Source: Lachnospiraceae bacterium (lineage in GTDB: Bacteria; Bacillota; Clostridia; Lachnospirales; Lachnospiraceae). Taken from it: a stretch of DNA of 46,734 nt. Of this stretch, positions 24,957 through 33,534 are shown one piece after another (within the stretch, counting starts at the first letter, position 1; each line of letters starts with the position of its first letter). Under the pieces are notes generated by a model. It had not been told where the DNA came from. It saw only the letters and a list, made by a program, of their open reading frames with translations, and did no database searches. The stretch spans positions 1 through 46,734 of the forward strand of contig SVFO01000033.1 in the NCBI GenBank assembly GCA_015056795.1, written 5' to 3'. The position numbers and the translations under genes are program-made.

Positions 24957-26474
24957 TTATTTTTCCTGCGCTTTTAATTTTTGCGCATTATCGTTGAGCT
25001 TCTGCATCAGTTTTTCTACCTGCCCAACCATCTTTCCATTCTCTTCACAGGCATCAAACGTCTCACTTGCATGTGCGGAAACCTGCTCCGTAATTGCGGA
25101 AATGGTCTGAATCTTATCCACGATCTCCGCATTCGCCTTACCAAGCGCCTCCACTGCCAGCGCCAACTCACGAATCTGCCCACTGACGTTCGCAGTTGCA
25201 TTTGCAATACCGTTAAAGCTCTCCTGCGCCTGCAGGGTTCCCTCTACATTCTCTTCATTGCTCTCGGTCGCTGCGGCTACTGCCTTGGAAACATCCTTCA
25301 ATTCCTTGTTGATACTGCCGATCAGCTGCGTAATATTGATCGTCGCTGACTTCGTCTGATTCGCCAGTCTCGTAATCTCATCCGCGACGACGCCAAAGCC
25401 CTTTCCCGCCTCTCCTGCGCGTGCCGCCTCAATGCCTGCATTCAATGCAAGCATGCCTGTGTTGTTAGCAATGTTCGTGATGGTCTCAATGATGCTGTTC
25501 ATCTTCTGTGTATAGATGTTCAGCTCTTCCATCTGATGCAATACGGCTGCATTGGTACGGCTCGATTGCTTCATCTGCTCAGCCAATACCATCATTTTTT
25601 CACGGCCATCATTGACAAGTCCTTCGGCCTGCGCCATGTTTGTCTCGATGGAATCCGCCGTATCCTGTACCTTTTCAATATAGTTCTGAATACTCTCCGT
25701 CTGCTTTAGCTGATCCTGAATGGAGCCCGCCGTCTCAGCGCTTCCCGAATTTACCTCGCTCATGGCATCACGAATCTGCATGACGGATTCGCCCAGGGCA
25801 CTCATCTTCTTGGAGACATCCTCAACATTATTGATCATGTCACCTGCAATGCGAAGCACTTCCATCAAAAGACGATTGGTTTCATCCTTCTGTGCCCTGA
25901 CGCTCGCGAGCTTTGCCTCGTTAACCTTTTTCATGGTGACGGTATTAATGCCAAGATAAACCGTCAACACGAGGAACAGCATGACGCGTATTTCGATGTC
26001 GGGAACCTGATCACGATTGAGGCCATTAATTGAAATGTTCACGATAATGCTTAGTATGTTCAAAACATTGGAAACAATACCTACAATCACGCAAAATCGC
26101 AAATCTGAAAACAATGTCACAAGGAAAAACATCGGAATCGCATAGGCAAAGGGAAGGATTCTCATCGTCGTAAACAGCACGAAAACATAGAGCACAAGAA
26201 AGCATCCTACCATAAAGTATTTCATCTTATCCGTGTCAGGCTTTTTATGGCAGATGTAATACTCACCCAAAGCCGGCAACAGGGTAAGTATCGCAATCAT
26301 AAAGATATAATCCCATGTTCTCGAGCCCTTGATGAGTTCAACAATATATGCGAACAGGATTGAAAAATTCATAATCAAGTGACCGATGCGGGCCTGCCTG
26401 TTTACGAATGCCTTTTCATTTAACGCTCCATTTGCAGCGTTTCTTCGTCTTCTTCTATAGTTTGATCTTGCCAT
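24957..26474 (-). CDS. Methyl-accepting chemotaxis protein with a multi-TM membrane sensor
   Basis: 505 aa. A basic N-terminus (NYRRRRRN) is followed by about six TM helices between residues 28 and 180, instead of the usual two TMs around a periplasmic domain. There is no HAMP domain. The cytoplasmic signalling domain is complete: the hairpin tip reads [21 protein letters not shown] with [15 protein letters not shown] after it, the site that binds CheA and CheW. Flanking coiled coils carry the methylation regions. Signals likely come through the membrane region. The ATG is preceded by GGAGG. A divergent promoter region separates it from sufC. Confidence 0.9.
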   Translation of the reverse strand: MARSNYRRRRRNAANGALNEKAFVNRQARIGHLIMNFSILFAYIVELIKGSRTWDYIFMIAILTLLPALGEYYICHKKPDTDKMKYFMVGCFLVLYVFVLFTTMRILPFAYAIPMFFLVTLFSDLRFCVIVGIVSNVLNILSIIVNISINGLNRDQVPDIEIRVMLFLVLTVYLGINTVTMKKVNEAKLASVRAQKDETNRLLMEVLRIAGDMINNVEDVSKKMSALGESVMQIRDAMSEVNSGSAETAGSIQDQLKQTESIQNYIEKVQDTADSIETNMAQAEGLVNDGREKMMVLAEQMKQSSRTNAAVLHQMEELNIYTQKMNSIIETITNIANNTGMLALNAGIEAARAGEAGKGFGVVADEITRLANQTKSATINITQLIGSINKELKDVSKAVAAATESNEENVEGTLQAQESFNGIANATANVSGQIRELALAVEALGKANAEIVDKIQTISAITEQVSAHASETFDACEENGKMVGQVEKLMQKLNDNAQKLKAQEK

Positions 26475-26539
26475 ACTTTGCCTCCGTAAGTTGGTTCCGT
26501 GTAGACAGTAGCAATCCTGAAGGTCTCTTCTTCAATAAA

Positions 26540-26545
26540 TTATAT
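26540..26545 (-). promoter_or_regulatory. Extended -10 promoter of the chemoreceptor gene
   Basis: TGATATAAT on the minus strand, an extended -10 element, 65 bp before the ATG; the -35 is poor. Confidence 0.45.
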
Positions 26546-26568
26546 CACATAGCGTCAAAAATTGGTAT

Positions 26569-26597
26569 GGAAAAATTTCATTTTATGTTATACAATG
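26569..26597 (+). promoter_or_regulatory. Promoter candidate of the sufC-sufB pair
   Basis: TGGAAA (26569-26574), 17-nt spacer, TACAAT (26592-26597), followed by a leader of about 65 nt. Confidence 0.4.
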
Positions 26598-26667
26598 AGG
26601 TAAATCAGAAAATTACTATTTTGTAAGAATCGCTTCATTTGGTTTTTACTTGCAAGGAGATTTCATT

Positions 26668-27387
26668 ATGTTAGAATTAAAGGATCTTTCTTTCCAGGTG
26701 TCCGACACAGGCAACGCCAAGAAAGAAATTATTAAGGGCATTAATCTTCAGCTGAAGGATCATACCTTTACCGCAATTACGGGGCCTAACGGCGGAGGAA
26801 AATCCACCCTGGCGAAGCTCATTATGGGCATGGAGCAGCCGACGGGCGGTCAAATTCTCTGGAATGGTCAGGACATTACGGAGCTGAGTGTTACGGAGCG
26901 TGCCAAGCTCGGCATCAGCTTCGCTTTTCAGCAGCCCGTTCGTTTTAAGGGAATTAAGGTGAAGGATCTGATCACGCTGGCTGCGGGAGAAAAAATTAGC
27001 ACGGCAAATGCCTGTGAATTTCTCTCCAAGGTTGGTCTTTGCGCCCGGGATTACGTCAATCGCGACGTCGACGGCAGCCTGTCCGGCGGTGAGCTAAAAC
27101 GTATCGAAATCGCTACGATTATCGCGCGCAACACGCCTCTTTCGGTATTTGACGAGCCCGAAGCTGGCATTGATCTTTGGAGTTTTTCGAACCTGATCAA
27201 GGTGTTTGAGGAAATGCATGAGAAGAGGGAAAATTCGCTGATCATCATTTCCCATCAGGAGCGCATTCTGAACATTGCAGATGAGATCGTCGTGATCGCG
27301 GACGGCACCGTTAAGGCGCAGGGTGCAAGGGAGGATATCTTGCCTGAGCTCTTGAGCGGTTCCTCTGGATGCAAATACTATCAATAA
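26668..27387 (+). CDS. sufC: SufC-type ABC ATPase for Fe-S cluster assembly
   Basis: 239 aa from the ATG at 26668 (AAGGAGA upstream). Walker A GPNGGGKST, signature SLSGGELKR, Walker B LSVFDEPEAGID, H-loop IISHQER. The motifs fit SufC: an ATPase of about 250 aa that works with SufB/SufD scaffold proteins rather than a transporter. The FAFQQPVRFKGIKVKDLI segment is SufC-like. Paired with one SufB-like gene 25 bp downstream and no SufD, SufS or SufU, this is the minimal two-gene arrangement (SmsCB-type) described for anaerobes. Confidence 0.88.
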   Translation: MLELKDLSFQVSDTGNAKKEIIKGINLQLKDHTFTAITGPNGGGKSTLAKLIMGMEQPTGGQILWNGQDITELSVTERAKLGISFAFQQPVRFKGIKVKDLITLAAGEKISTANACEFLSKVGLCARDYVNRDVDGSLSGGELKRIEIATIIARNTPLSVFDEPEAGIDLWSFSNLIKVFEEMHEKRENSLIIISHQERILNIADEIVVIADGTVKAQGAREDILPELLSGSSGCKYYQ

Positions 27388-27412
27388 CCACAAGCGAACG
27401 AGGTAATTACCC

Positions 27413-28330
27413 ATGGATCAAATTCAGAAAACATTATTAGAGGAAATTGCAGGACTGCATGAGGTTCCTGCAGGTGCATATAACATTCGTGCGAATGGTC
27501 AAAGCGTTTCGAGAAACGTGACTGCCAACATCGACATCGTCACGAAGGAGGACAAGCAGGGCATCGATATTATCATCAAGCCCGGGACGAAAAAGGAAAG
27601 CGTTCATATTCCTGTCGTGCTCAGTCAGAGCGGCCTGAAGGAAATGGTTTACAATGACTTTTTTGTCGGGGACGACTGCGACGTGACCATCGTGGCTGGC
27701 TGTGGCATTCATAATGGCGGTGATGAGACAAGTAAGCATGACGGCATTCACAGCTTTTTCATTGGCAAGAATTCTCACGTGCGCTATGTCGAAAAGCACT
27801 ATGGAAGCGGTGACGGAAAGGGAAAGCGCATTATGAATCCTGAGACCGTCGTAGAGCTCGGTGAGAACAGCTTTATGGAGATGGAGACCGTGCAGATTCG
27901 CGGAGTGGACTCTACGAATCGCAGCACCTCTGCTACCCTCGCAGATGGCGCAAAGCTTGTAATTACGGAGCGTCTGATGACACATGGCACGCAGAACGCG
28001 GAATCTCATTTCAAGGTAGATTTGAATGGTGAGGGTTCCAGCGCCAATCTGATCTCCCGCTCTGTTGCAAAGGAGGATTCGACACAGCTCTTTGTCTCTG
28101 AGATCAACGGAAATAATAAGTGCGCTGGTCACTCGGAATGCGACGCCATCATTATGGACAATGCGAAGATCGGCGCCGTTCCAAAGATTACGGCAAATCA
28201 TTTGGATGCTGCATTGATTCACGAGGCTGCCATCGGAAAGATTGCAGGCGAGCAGATCACGAAGCTGATGACGCTTGGTCTGACGGAGGCTGAGGCCGAG
28301 GAGCAAATCGTAAACGGCTTCCTCAGATAA
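27413..28330 (+). CDS. sufB: SufB/SufD-like Fe-S assembly scaffold, short form
   Basis: 305 aa, well short of the SufB of aerobic bacteria (about 470 aa) and lacking its N-terminal part. The right-handed beta-helix core is recognisable: VAGCGIHNGG, GSGDGKGKRIMNPETVVELG, then CAGHSECDAIIMD and GAVPKITANHLDA, which holds the residues equivalent to the SufB/SufD interface, and the C-terminal helices (IHEAAIGKIAGEQITKLM). Cys near residues 100 and 240 are candidates for cluster binding. It probably forms a SufB2C2 complex with the gene before it, assembling Fe-S clusters in the cytoplasm. A terminator follows. Confidence 0.88.
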   Translation: MDQIQKTLLEEIAGLHEVPAGAYNIRANGQSVSRNVTANIDIVTKEDKQGIDIIIKPGTKKESVHIPVVLSQSGLKEMVYNDFFVGDDCDVTIVAGCGIHNGGDETSKHDGIHSFFIGKNSHVRYVEKHYGSGDGKGKRIMNPETVVELGENSFMEMETVQIRGVDSTNRSTSATLADGAKLVITERLMTHGTQNAESHFKVDLNGEGSSANLISRSVAKEDSTQLFVSEINGNNKCAGHSECDAIIMDNAKIGAVPKITANHLDAALIHEAAIGKIAGEQITKLMTLGLTEAEAEEQIVNGFLR

Positions 28331-28349
28331 GAAAATTTAGCAAAATAAT

Positions 28350-28385
28350 AGGGTGGCCTCCTCGAGAGACCACCCTTTCTTTTTA
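28350..28385. terminator. Bidirectional terminator between sufB and cheY
   Basis: GGGTGG/CCACCC stem extended by CTC/GAG; plus-strand tail TTTCTTTTT. It overlaps the last codon of cheY on the minus strand. Confidence 0.8.
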
Positions 28386-28748
28386 CTGTGTCAAACGCTT
28401 GATGATAGAAGAAACTTCCTCGGGATCAAACGGCTTTGTAATAAACTCATCTGCTCCGCGCTTTAAGGCCTCTACCATCTTCTCCTTCTGGCCTGCTGCG
28501 GTAATCATGACTACCTTCGCATTCGGATCCAGCTTCTTGATCAAGGTCAAGGATTCGATACCATCCATCTTCGGCATCGTAATATCCATGGTTACAAGGT
28601 CGGGCTTTACTTCCTGATACTTTAAGTATCCCTCTTCTCCGTCAGCCGCCTCGGCTACTACGTTGTACCCCTGACTCTCCAAAAGGTTTCTTAAAATTCG
28701 CTTACTGGTTCTGGAATCATCCACAATTAAGATTTTCACGTCAGCCAT
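28383..28748 (-). CDS. cheY: CheY-like single-domain response regulator
   Basis: 121 aa, receiver domain only. D10 and D11 (metal), D55 (phosphorylation, in LVTMDITMPKMDG), T83 and K105 (KPFDP) are all present. It matches CheY of Firmicutes, which switches flagellar rotation when phosphorylated by CheA. The gene follows the CheX-like gene by 16 bp, so kinase signal and dephosphorylation are probably co-expressed. Start ATG with AGGGGGTGAAGG upstream. Confidence 0.9.
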   Translation of the reverse strand: MADVKILIVDDSRTSKRILRNLLESQGYNVVAEAADGEEGYLKYQEVKPDLVTMDITMPKMDGIESLTLIKKLDPNAKVVMITAAGQKEKMVEALKRGADEFITKPFDPEEVSSIIKRLTQ

Positions 28749-28764
28749 GTTCCTTCACCCCCTC

Positions 28765-29643
28765 TTAAATCCTTTTGGCCGTGGCAAATTCACATAGCTT
28801 GCCATCAATTTGAACCGTCACTACACATGCTGTCTGATCTGAGAAATCAACGCCCTCCACGTCGTACTTCGGAGGTAGCAGCTCTAGGAAGCTGCCACGA
28901 TTTCCACTTAAGGAAGAGGCGTACAGACCATTGATACAGTTCATCAGCTCCGCTGCCGCATCCAATGCATCCTCGTCCAGCGTCTCAAAATCTTCCTGTC
29001 CAAAGAAGCTTGCTGCAGTTAGAAGTGCACCATTTACTTCCTTGAATCCATTTGTCCATTTTTCTGCTTCGCCTTCCATCTCCTGAACAGCCATGGGAGC
29101 CGTCGCCTGAACGGGCTTCATTTCCGCCTTAATAATACTCGCATGGCGGTCTACCAAACGAATTAACGTCTTCATTGCAACTGCGATCAGTTGCTCATAA
29201 TCCTTCGCTTCCTCAGGCAGATATACGTCAACAATCTTGTCCACGTCATCACTCTTAATGTCTTCCAGTTCTGTATTGGTCAGACATTTATTTAATTTGA
29301 ACTCTTCCATCACGTTGGAGACTTCACCGATCGTGATCAGCTTGTCATTCTCCAGAGCCTGAATAAACGTTAAGTAAGCATCGCCCTGACGCTTCAGGAG
29401 CTTGCCAACCTGCTCGTCCGTCAAATATCCCTTTTCAACGGCGATGTCACCAAATCGTTTGTCACAGATCGCCTGCAAGCGGTTTACTTCCTCTGCCTGC
29501 GCAAAGGTCATAAATCCTTCGGACACGGCAATCAGTCCCAGCTTTACTCTGACGGCATCCATCTTGTCTAATGCTGCGCGGAATTGTTGCTGGGTAAGTC
29601 TACCGCTTTCCATTAGGTAATTGCCAATAATGCTCTCAACCAT
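28765..29643 (-). CDS. CheX-like chemotaxis phosphatase with an N-terminal GspE/MshEN-like region
   Basis: 292 aa. Residues 1-100 contain two repeats of a helical pattern (GRLTQQQFRAALDKM, and GFMTFAQAEEVNRLQ ... GYLTDEQVGKLLKRQ) like the N-terminal domain of GspE/PilB ATPases, some of which bind c-di-GMP. The C-terminal 120 residues look like CheX: AAELMNCINGLYAS carries the E-x2-N dephosphorylation motif. A middle linker is Met/Ala-rich. It probably removes the phosphate from the CheY encoded next. The N-terminal addition is not part of classical CheX (about 155 aa). Promoter TTGACA-17-TATAAT upstream. Confidence 0.75.
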   Translation of the reverse strand: MVESIIGNYLMESGRLTQQQFRAALDKMDAVRVKLGLIAVSEGFMTFAQAEEVNRLQAICDKRFGDIAVEKGYLTDEQVGKLLKRQGDAYLTFIQALENDKLITIGEVSNVMEEFKLNKCLTNTELEDIKSDDVDKIVDVYLPEEAKDYEQLIAVAMKTLIRLVDRHASIIKAEMKPVQATAPMAVQEMEGEAEKWTNGFKEVNGALLTAASFFGQEDFETLDEDALDAAAELMNCINGLYASSLSGNRGSFLELLPPKYDVEGVDFSDQTACVVTVQIDGKLCEFATAKRI

Positions 29644-29714
29644 ACAGCTTCCTCCAGTCTTCCTTATCAGTTTACATCTAGCTTTTGGGATAATTGTACA
29701 ATAAATCTACTATA

Positions 29715-29743
29715 ATTATAGCTTGCATCGTAAAAACTGTCAA
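29715..29743 (-). promoter_or_regulatory. Perfect-consensus promoter of the cheX-cheY operon
   Basis: Minus-strand TTGACA (29738-29743), 17-nt spacer, TATAAT (29715-29720). Confidence 0.9.
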
Positions 29744-30192
29744 GAAATTATAGCCTATCCGACGAATTTGTAGTAACTTTTCCCGCGTTTTCCCTACATA
29801 TTGGCAGAAAATCCCATTCAATTTCCCTTAATATGCAAAAAATCAATTATATAGCGGTGGTTATTTTATCTGAGGCACATTTATCGCATTCCTTTGGCAA
29901 TTCATAACGCACGTTTCTATAATATCGCATGTTATTATATGATTTCTTATCCCAAAGAGAAACTTGCATATTTTAAAATATTACATGTAATATAATGTTC
30001 AATCTTCAATAATGCTTGTTATCAATATCCTCTCCTATTGACTTATCAGGTTATTTCGACCCCATTTTAAAATAGCATATGTTTTTTGACCGATTAAGTT
30101 TCTGTTTTATCGTATTTTATCAATATATCGTATATTTTGGTGCTAAATAAGGAACCCAAATACCGATTATATCATTCACGGATTCCTCCTAA
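29744..30192. other. AT-rich intergenic stretch without recognisable features
   Basis: About 450 bp between the cheX promoter and the hairpin after cysK. Very AT-rich, no open frame with a ribosome site, no tRNA and no clear structured RNA. The downstream side of both flanking genes points elsewhere. Confidence 0.5.
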
Positions 30193-30198
30193 CAGTAA

Positions 30199-30227
30199 AG
30201 CGGCTGCCTGATCAACAAGCAACCGCT
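30199..30227. terminator. Hairpin downstream of cysK
   Basis: AGCGGCTGC/GCAACCGCT stem with one mismatch. The better T-tail (CTCTTCCTTTTTATTT) is on the plus strand; the minus-strand tail after cysK is TTTACTG. Confidence 0.5.
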
Positions 30228-30241
30228 CTCTTCCTTTTTAT

Positions 30242-31144
30242 TTAGATTAATGCCGTGCTGAAGTATCTCTCCGCGCGGTCTGCCAACACCGTGGCAATCA
30301 CCTTATCATTTCCATACTTCTTTGCCATCTGCATCGCTGCCCATACATTGGCTCCCGATGAGGTTCCAACAAGCAATCCCTGAATCCTTGCCAAAGATCT
30401 TGCCGTATTGATGGCATCATCATCGCTAACCTCCACGATGTCCGTGATGATTTTGGTATCCAAAATGTCTGGAATAAATCCATCACCGATTCCCTGAATC
30501 TGATGAAGTCCAGGCTCATCTCCCAGCAGTGCGCTTACATTCTTCGGCTCAACTGCAACCACCATCATGTCAGGATTCAGCTCAAGCAGATACTGTGCAA
30601 TTCCCTGTAGGGTTCCGCCGCTGCCAATTCCCGATACAAAGACGTCAATCTTCTTTCCAAGCTGCTCAGCCAATTCCTTTGCCGTCGTGCGATAATGTGC
30701 ATCTGGATTCGCAGGATTCTGGAACTGCTGCGGTACAAAATACTCATCAGAGGAAGCCGCCAGCTCCATGGCCTTTTTCACGCTTCCGTCAATGCTAAGC
30801 TTCGGCTCGGTCAAAACCAGCTCTGCACCCAGCGCGCGAATAATCTTCTTTCTTTCCTCGCTCATGTTCTCAGGCATCACGATGATAACCTTATAGCCCT
30901 TGCGAACGCCGCAAAGCGCAAGACCAATACCTGTATTTCCTGAGGTGGGCTCAATGATGGTCATGCCTGGCTTTAGCTTTCCAGATTTCTCTGCATCCTC
31001 AATCATATTTAATGCAATTCGATCCTTAATACTGCCTCCAGGATTCAAAAATTCAGCCTTCGCATAAATTTGTAATCCTGTCGACTGCTCCAAGCTCAGC
31101 AGCGGCGTATTTCCGATCAGATCCAACACATTCGTATAGTACAT
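30242..31144 (-). CDS. cysK: Cysteine synthase (O-acetylserine sulfhydrylase)
   Basis: 300 aa from the ATG at 31144, chosen for its AGGAGG site; the open frame runs further upstream without sense. PLP lysine K40 in NPGGSIKDRI, phosphate-binding and substrate loop EPTSGNTGIGLA near residues 67-77, and GIGSGGTLQG near 175, all fold-type II PLP features. It makes cysteine from O-acetylserine and sulfide. No serine acetyltransferase gene lies adjacent. An inverted repeat TTGGCA-N5-TGCCAA overlaps the -35 box and may be an operator. Confidence 0.93.
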   Translation of the reverse strand: MYYTNVLDLIGNTPLLSLEQSTGLQIYAKAEFLNPGGSIKDRIALNMIEDAEKSGKLKPGMTIIEPTSGNTGIGLALCGVRKGYKVIIVMPENMSEERKKIIRALGAELVLTEPKLSIDGSVKKAMELAASSDEYFVPQQFQNPANPDAHYRTTAKELAEQLGKKIDVFVSGIGSGGTLQGIAQYLLELNPDMMVVAVEPKNVSALLGDEPGLHQIQGIGDGFIPDILDTKIITDIVEVSDDDAINTARSLARIQGLLVGTSSGANVWAAMQMAKKYGNDKVIATVLADRAERYFSTALI

Positions 31145-31184
31145 GGTATTTTGCCTCCTGATTTCCCAGAAATCTAATAGGTAA

Positions 31185-31214
31185 AGTATATCATATCTTG
31201 GCAGGAAATGCCAA
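31185..31214 (-). promoter_or_regulatory. cysK promoter with an overlapping inverted repeat
   Basis: Minus-strand TTGGCA (31209-31214), 18-nt spacer, TATACT (31185-31190). TTGGCA-N5-TGCCAA (31198-31214) covers the -35 and could bind a repressor. Confidence 0.6.
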
Positions 31215-31275
31215 CATAATTCTGCTATCGTCTTTGCATCCTTTGCCAAATTTACAAAGAATAAAGTGTTCTTTC

Positions 31276-31749
31276 TTACAGATAGTAGAGCGCGATGGAA
31301 AGATTCAAGTAAGCGGCAAACGTAAGCCACAAAAGATATGGTATCATAAGATTCCCCGCCAGCTCATCGATCGCTCCAAATTTTTTCACAAGGAGAAATA
31401 CGAAAAACCATAAAATAATCAGCCAAAGGAATGCAGGAAGGTATGCATTCCAGCGAAAGAATAGTACGGACCAGCCCAAATTAAACAAGAGCTGTACGCC
31501 ATAGAGAATGAGCGCCTGCTTCTTCTCCTCCATGGGAGCGTTAGCATCATAAACGACGAAAGCAGCCAGCCCCATTAACAGAAATAAAACTGTCCAAACA
31601 ACAGGAAAAACCCAGCCAGGCGGCGCCAAAGGCGGCTGATATAGCTGGGCATACTCCTCTTGAATATTGGGCGTTAACAAAGAAGAAAGAAAACCTGTTC
31701 CTAACGATACGGCAAGGCTCATGGCCAATGCTTTCCACTGGAATTTCAT
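31276..31749 (-). CDS. tspO: TspO/MBR family membrane protein
   Basis: 157 aa with five predicted TM helices. YQPPLAPPGWVFPVVWTVLF is the family signature, and RWNAYLPAFLWLIILW the later conserved Trp-rich helix. TspO proteins bind tetrapyrroles such as protoporphyrin and are linked to stress or porphyrin handling. It lies upstream of cysK on the same strand with about 130 bp between, including the cysK promoter, so the two are probably separate transcripts. Confidence 0.9.
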   Translation of the reverse strand: MKFQWKALAMSLAVSLGTGFLSSLLTPNIQEEYAQLYQPPLAPPGWVFPVVWTVLFLLMGLAAFVVYDANAPMEEKKQALILYGVQLLFNLGWSVLFFRWNAYLPAFLWLIILWFFVFLLVKKFGAIDELAGNLMIPYLLWLTFAAYLNLSIALYYL

Positions 31750-31805
31750 AAGAATCCTCTTTTCGTGCTCTTAATGATTCTTATGCCGTGGGCCTTGTCT
31801 TTATG

Positions 31806-32270
31806 CTATACGAAGGCCTTCATTTCCTCCATGAAATCCTCTTCGACCTTGATGATCTTCTTGGCAAGCTCGTGCGCCTTCTCCTCTGCGTCAGGATAGC
31901 GATTGACATACTCGCTGACGGACTGAATGCCCATGTTGCAGCCATCCATCATCTTCTTGGCTGCCTCCTGATTGTTGGGATGCATCATCATGCCCATCTC
32001 CACGCTCATCCAGGCACCGATTTCCGCCATCTTTGGCGGCTCCTCTTCGCTGCTGCCATAGCTTCCCAGCATGCTTGCGACCTCGCGCTCCAAGCCAGAA
32101 TGCTTTTCTCCATAAGCCTCCATCAGCTCGCTGAGCTTTTCATCCGTAACAAATGACCGAACCTGCTTGACACTCTTTTGCGCCATCTGGCAGCCAGTAC
32201 TGCATTCCTTTAATAATTCCACGGTGTGAGTTTCCCGTGCGTCTGCACACTTTTCCTGATTGTTTTCCAT
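31806..32270 (-). CDS. Helical ferritin-like (DUF2383-type) protein, function unknown
   Basis: 154 aa, nearly all predicted helix. HTVELLKECSTGCQMAQKSV begins a first long helix; Met-rich segments (MSVEMGMMMH and AKKMMDGCNMGIQ) follow. The pattern resembles PA2169/DUF2383 proteins, which have a four-helix bundle fold related to ferritins, but iron-ligand EExH motifs are not evident. A strong GGAGGTG precedes the ATG. No neighbour suggests a role; it is probably expressed alone. Confidence 0.5.
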   Translation of the reverse strand: MENNQEKCADARETHTVELLKECSTGCQMAQKSVKQVRSFVTDEKLSELMEAYGEKHSGLEREVASMLGSYGSSEEEPPKMAEIGAWMSVEMGMMMHPNNQEAAKKMMDGCNMGIQSVSEYVNRYPDAEEKAHELAKKIIKVEEDFMEEMKAFV

Positions 32271-32349
32271 GTTGACACCTCCATGCCTTTTTACATAGTA
32301 TGTCCACAGGAAAACCGCTTTATTCCTTCATAAATAGCCGCTTACTGCC

Positions 32350-33534
32350 TTATTCGCTCGCGAGCAGCGTCACCATGTCCAAAATCTTCCACTCACCGTC
32401 CAGAAGACCGTAATACATGCGGAAATTCGTAATGTCAACCTTCTTTTTGCCGGTCTTGGACAGCTGCATTTCCTTCTCGAAATAAACCTCACAGGAAAAG
32501 AGCTCCTCGTTGTAGCGAATATAATGATCCACTACTTCATTCTTAAACACAGGCGTACTATGCGCACTGTACATCCACATGTCTTCCCTGCGGTAGGTAT
32601 CCGCCAGATCCAAATAGTAGGAATCCCTCGGGAACATGTCCTTAATGGGTGAAACACTACCCTTACACCCAGGAAGGTCTGCGGAGAAGAAGTTCGTATA
32701 ACGCTCCGTGTTCTCCAACACCTGTTTCCGAAGCTCCTCAGGGATGTCGCTTTCCATAAACGCCATCAGGGATGCACTCGTCTTGTTATTTTTCTGCTCT
32801 ACGGCAGTCTCAATCTGTCGTCCTTCCTGATCTAAAATTTGAATCGTCGGAGGATCTAACAGTCCCTCGCTGCGATAGGTCACAAAGCTAGGCACTTCGA
32901 CATATTCTGAAGCATAGGCAAACTCCTCGGAGACCTGCGTCTCAGGCGCCAGCTCCCTCTCATCTGCGGCAATACCATTCACCAATACCTGATAGCTCTC
33001 TGGAACGGTAACCTCAAAGGAATTCTCTCCCTTAATAATTGCCTTGATTTCCACATGGTCCAATGCCCATTCACTGACCTTCAAAAGATTTAAAAACATG
33101 GTCTCCGAAGAGGTTTCTTTTAGGCTTACAAACCCGACAGGCTCTCCATCCGCCAAAAGCTCATATTTCGGAGCTGCGGGATCCTGCACGCCCTTTGCCA
33201 GCGCATAATCCAAAATCTTTCCACTAACCAGCTTCTGCGCTGCCTTCGCGAATGCCTCCTGCGAATCAAAGCGAGACATTTCCCCGTCAATCCTGACATA
33301 AGACTCCAGGCCCTGCTTTCTTAGATCCGCGATGATCGTCTCCATGGAATTCACGGGCTGACTCTCTTCATAGAGTACAAGGCATTTCTTGACATAATCC
33401 ACTGCTCTGATCCAAAAGACGATCATGGCAATGACAAACAATAAATACAGTAGCCAAAACAGCGGAAATTTCTTCTTCCTGGCTTTCCTCTGCTGATCCT
33501 TCCTCTGCTGATAGTTCTGCGTCCTTCCAGCCAT
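32350..33534 (-). CDS. Membrane-anchored extracytoplasmic protein of unknown function
   Basis: 394 aa. A basic N-terminus (RKARKKKF) and one TM helix near residues 24-43, then a large extracytoplasmic part. It has no recognised enzyme motif; the C-terminal 150 residues contain paired aromatic segments (YYLDLADTY, MWMYSAHSTPVF) reminiscent of a cystatin-like ligand-binding fold. Its ATG follows directly on the TAA of the phosphodiester glycosidase gene, so the two are translated together. Likely a partner in surface glycan metabolism. Confidence 0.65.
   Translation of the reverse strand: MAGRTQNYQQRKDQQRKARKKKFPLFWLLYLLFVIAMIVFWIRAVDYVKKCLVLYEESQPVNSMETIIADLRKQGLESYVRIDGEMSRFDSQEAFAKAAQKLVSGKILDYALAKGVQDPAAPKYELLADGEPVGFVSLKETSSETMFLNLLKVSEWALDHVEIKAIIKGENSFEVTVPESYQVLVNGIAADERELAPETQVSEEFAYASEYVEVPSFVTYRSEGLLDPPTIQILDQEGRQIETAVEQKNNKTSASLMAFMESDIPEELRKQVLENTERYTNFFSADLPGCKGSVSPIKDMFPRDSYYLDLADTYRREDMWMYSAHSTPVFKNEVVDHYIRYNEELFSCEVYFEKEMQLSKTGKKKVDITNFRMYYGLLDGEWKILDMVTLLASE

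Noticed and set aside
27437..28306. Minus-strand open frame opposite sufB
   Set aside because: Shadow of a clear SufB gene; no start signal and no recognisable protein.
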